64,000 bases of DNA from Tritrichomonas musculus (taxonomy: Eukaryota; Parabasalia; Tritrichomonadida; Tritrichomonadidae), in contig JAPFFF010000019.1 of NCBI GenBank assembly GCA_039105265.1, positions 962,501-1,026,500 of the forward strand. The letters run 5' to 3'. Both the position numbers and the translations under genes were made by a program. The notes under the pieces were generated by a model that saw only the letters and a program-made list of their open reading frames with translations, had not been told where the DNA came from and did not search any database. Below are positions 63,092 to 64,000 of the stretch, piece by piece. Within the stretch, counting starts at the first letter, position 1; every line of letters begins with the position of its first letter.

Positions 63092-63346
63092 TCAGATATA
63101 CCTATTAGCAGCAGCTCTATTGAGTAGTTTGCGGACTTTCATGCAATGATCATATTTCTTTTGGATTCGTTCACGTTGTTTCATTTTCTTAGGATTGTCG
63201 GATTCTGGTTCACCTAGTATTTTTCGATAATATTGCAATCTTGATGCAATCATTTTTAATGTCTGCGTTGCAAATGATTTACGTTCATGTCTTTTCTTTA
63301 ATGGTGGTAATGTTAATGTTTCATTTTCATTTGTATTTGATTCCAT
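63092..63346 (-). CDS. Small basic helical Polinton protein, D type (84 aa)
   Basis: The protein begins MESNTNENETLTLPPLKKRH and shares HERKSFATQTLKMIASRLQYYRK-type sequence with the C protein at 47333-47575, followed by KQRERIQKKYDHCMKVRKLL. It is divergent from the integrase gene with 62 bp between starts. The basic charge would fit DNA or RNA binding. Confidence 0.6.
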   Translation of the reverse strand: MESNTNENETLTLPPLKKRHERKSFATQTLKMIASRLQYYRKILGEPESDNPKKMKQRERIQKKYDHCMKVRKLLNRAAANRYI

Positions 63347-63408
63347 TCTTTGGCTCTCATTAAAATATCAACAGCAAACATATAAACATCTCTTTAACAA
63401 AAACCAAA

Positions 63409-64000
63409 TGAATCAAACTTACGAACTCAACAATAACGTGGATCACATCATTCAATACATCAAGAACTCGATACTTTGGGGTCCAAGCAGTGTAGACCAT
63501 TCAGATTATTTTGATAGATTACATGATCATAATTATGCTGGCTGGTTTGATGATAATTTTGATGACGATGATGATGATCCATTTACAGACTATTATAAAG
63601 ATCCAAGAACATTGGAATTAATAAATAATCTTCTCAACAGCCATTCAACATTTTCAAGATTTATTCGTGACAGAATCATTAAATGGTATCAACGTAAACA
63701 TCTTTATGACAAGCCTAGATTTAATTTAGATGAGAATGTATTGAGCAATTTCATTAAAGTAAATGCCACAACAATTAACAAAGAAGTCATTGAATATATG
63801 GAATATACAAAGAAACAGATCATTGAATATCAAGAATACAAGAAACGTCATGCTATTGAGAAACAAGAACGTAGAAAACGTGAGAGGATTGAAAGACGTG
63901 AACAAGGATTGCAAGCAGCTCGTGAGGAATTAAATAGGCTCCTTAATCTCAAAATACAAAAGGGTAAGACTCAATTCTATGCAAATAATATATTCAGAGG
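63409..64000 (+). CDS. Polinton integrase, D type, N-terminal part (runs off window)
   Basis: An open frame begins MNQTYELNNNVDHIIQYIKN and stays open for about 197 codons to the window edge. Position after the small basic gene, and the start (compare MNTSNLLYNNTDKIINAII in C), identify the N-terminal region of the D integrase. It holds an acidic stretch (FDDNFDDDDDDPFTDYY) and a long charged helix (RHAIEKQERRKRERIERREQ). The catalytic core lies beyond the window. Confidence 0.7.

Larger units (their letters stand above)
50311..64000. mobile_element. D-type Polinton, incomplete in window (fossil)
   Basis: It begins abruptly inside a capsid gene and holds amphipathic, coiled-coil, ATPase, D-x-N-G-D, Q-rich and fibre genes. 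A conserved small protein, a noncoding block, three small genes and the start of an integrase that leaves the window follow. Relative to C, the capsid-to-D-x-N-G-D block is inverted and the ATPase is flipped within it. The left part is missing; the right end is unseen. At least two genes look broken. Confidence 0.7.

Overview
The window is AT-rich eukaryotic DNA that looks like a trichomonad parabasalid (Trichomonas vaginalis or a relative). This rests on many Maverick/Polinton genes of several lineages packed side by side, a KilA-N gene among them, very short gene spacing, the standard code with no introns seen, and starts in an A-rich (TAAATG/CAAATG) context. The species is inferred, not proven. 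I see no clear ordinary host gene.

Layout. 1-2384 is AT-rich flank with a noncoding repeat present in both orientations. 2385-16283 is one 13.9 kb satellite with units near 21 and 41-42 bp, itself made of two large related halves. 16283-17220 is a fragment of a D-type Polinton, followed by a damaged KilA-N gene (17240-18058) and a GC-richer spacer. 18692-19428 and 31306-31710 are pieces of a fourth Polinton lineage (E), each cut by the left end of a B-type element. B1 covers about 19429-31300. B2 covers about 31711-38910; it is nearly identical to B1 on its left arm but has a different middle. A C-type element (39335-50310) follows. A D-type element then starts at an abrupt junction near 50311 and runs off the right edge inside its integrase gene.

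Gene content. The elements share one gene kit: a presumed double jelly-roll major capsid protein, a small glycine-rich amphipathic protein, a coiled-coil protein, an A32/FtsK-HerA type packaging ATPase (C and D), a capsid-associated candidate with a D-x-N-G-D loop, an rve integrase, small helical proteins, and a large tail-fibre-like protein. Protein-primed DNA polymerase B is seen only as a C-terminal piece, and no adenain-type protease was recognised. Taken together, the genes look like the virion morphogenesis and integration half of a Polinton virus. All elements are treated as fossils: several genes are whole, others are broken, and no element looks complete.

The most interesting signals are: (1) fibre genes that share near-identical modules between otherwise distant Polinton lineages; (2) a calcium-loop-like protein conserved in all four lineages; (3) short GC-rich hairpin inserts that interrupt one paralogue and not the other, sometimes as added in-frame peptides; (4) extreme compaction, with convergent genes sharing stop-codon bases and divergent starts 14-23 bp apart; (5) the two-level satellite; and (6) a compact noncoding block in D with a tRNA-like sequence, a 15-bp inverted repeat around three tandem units, and a tiny terminal-inverted-repeat element.
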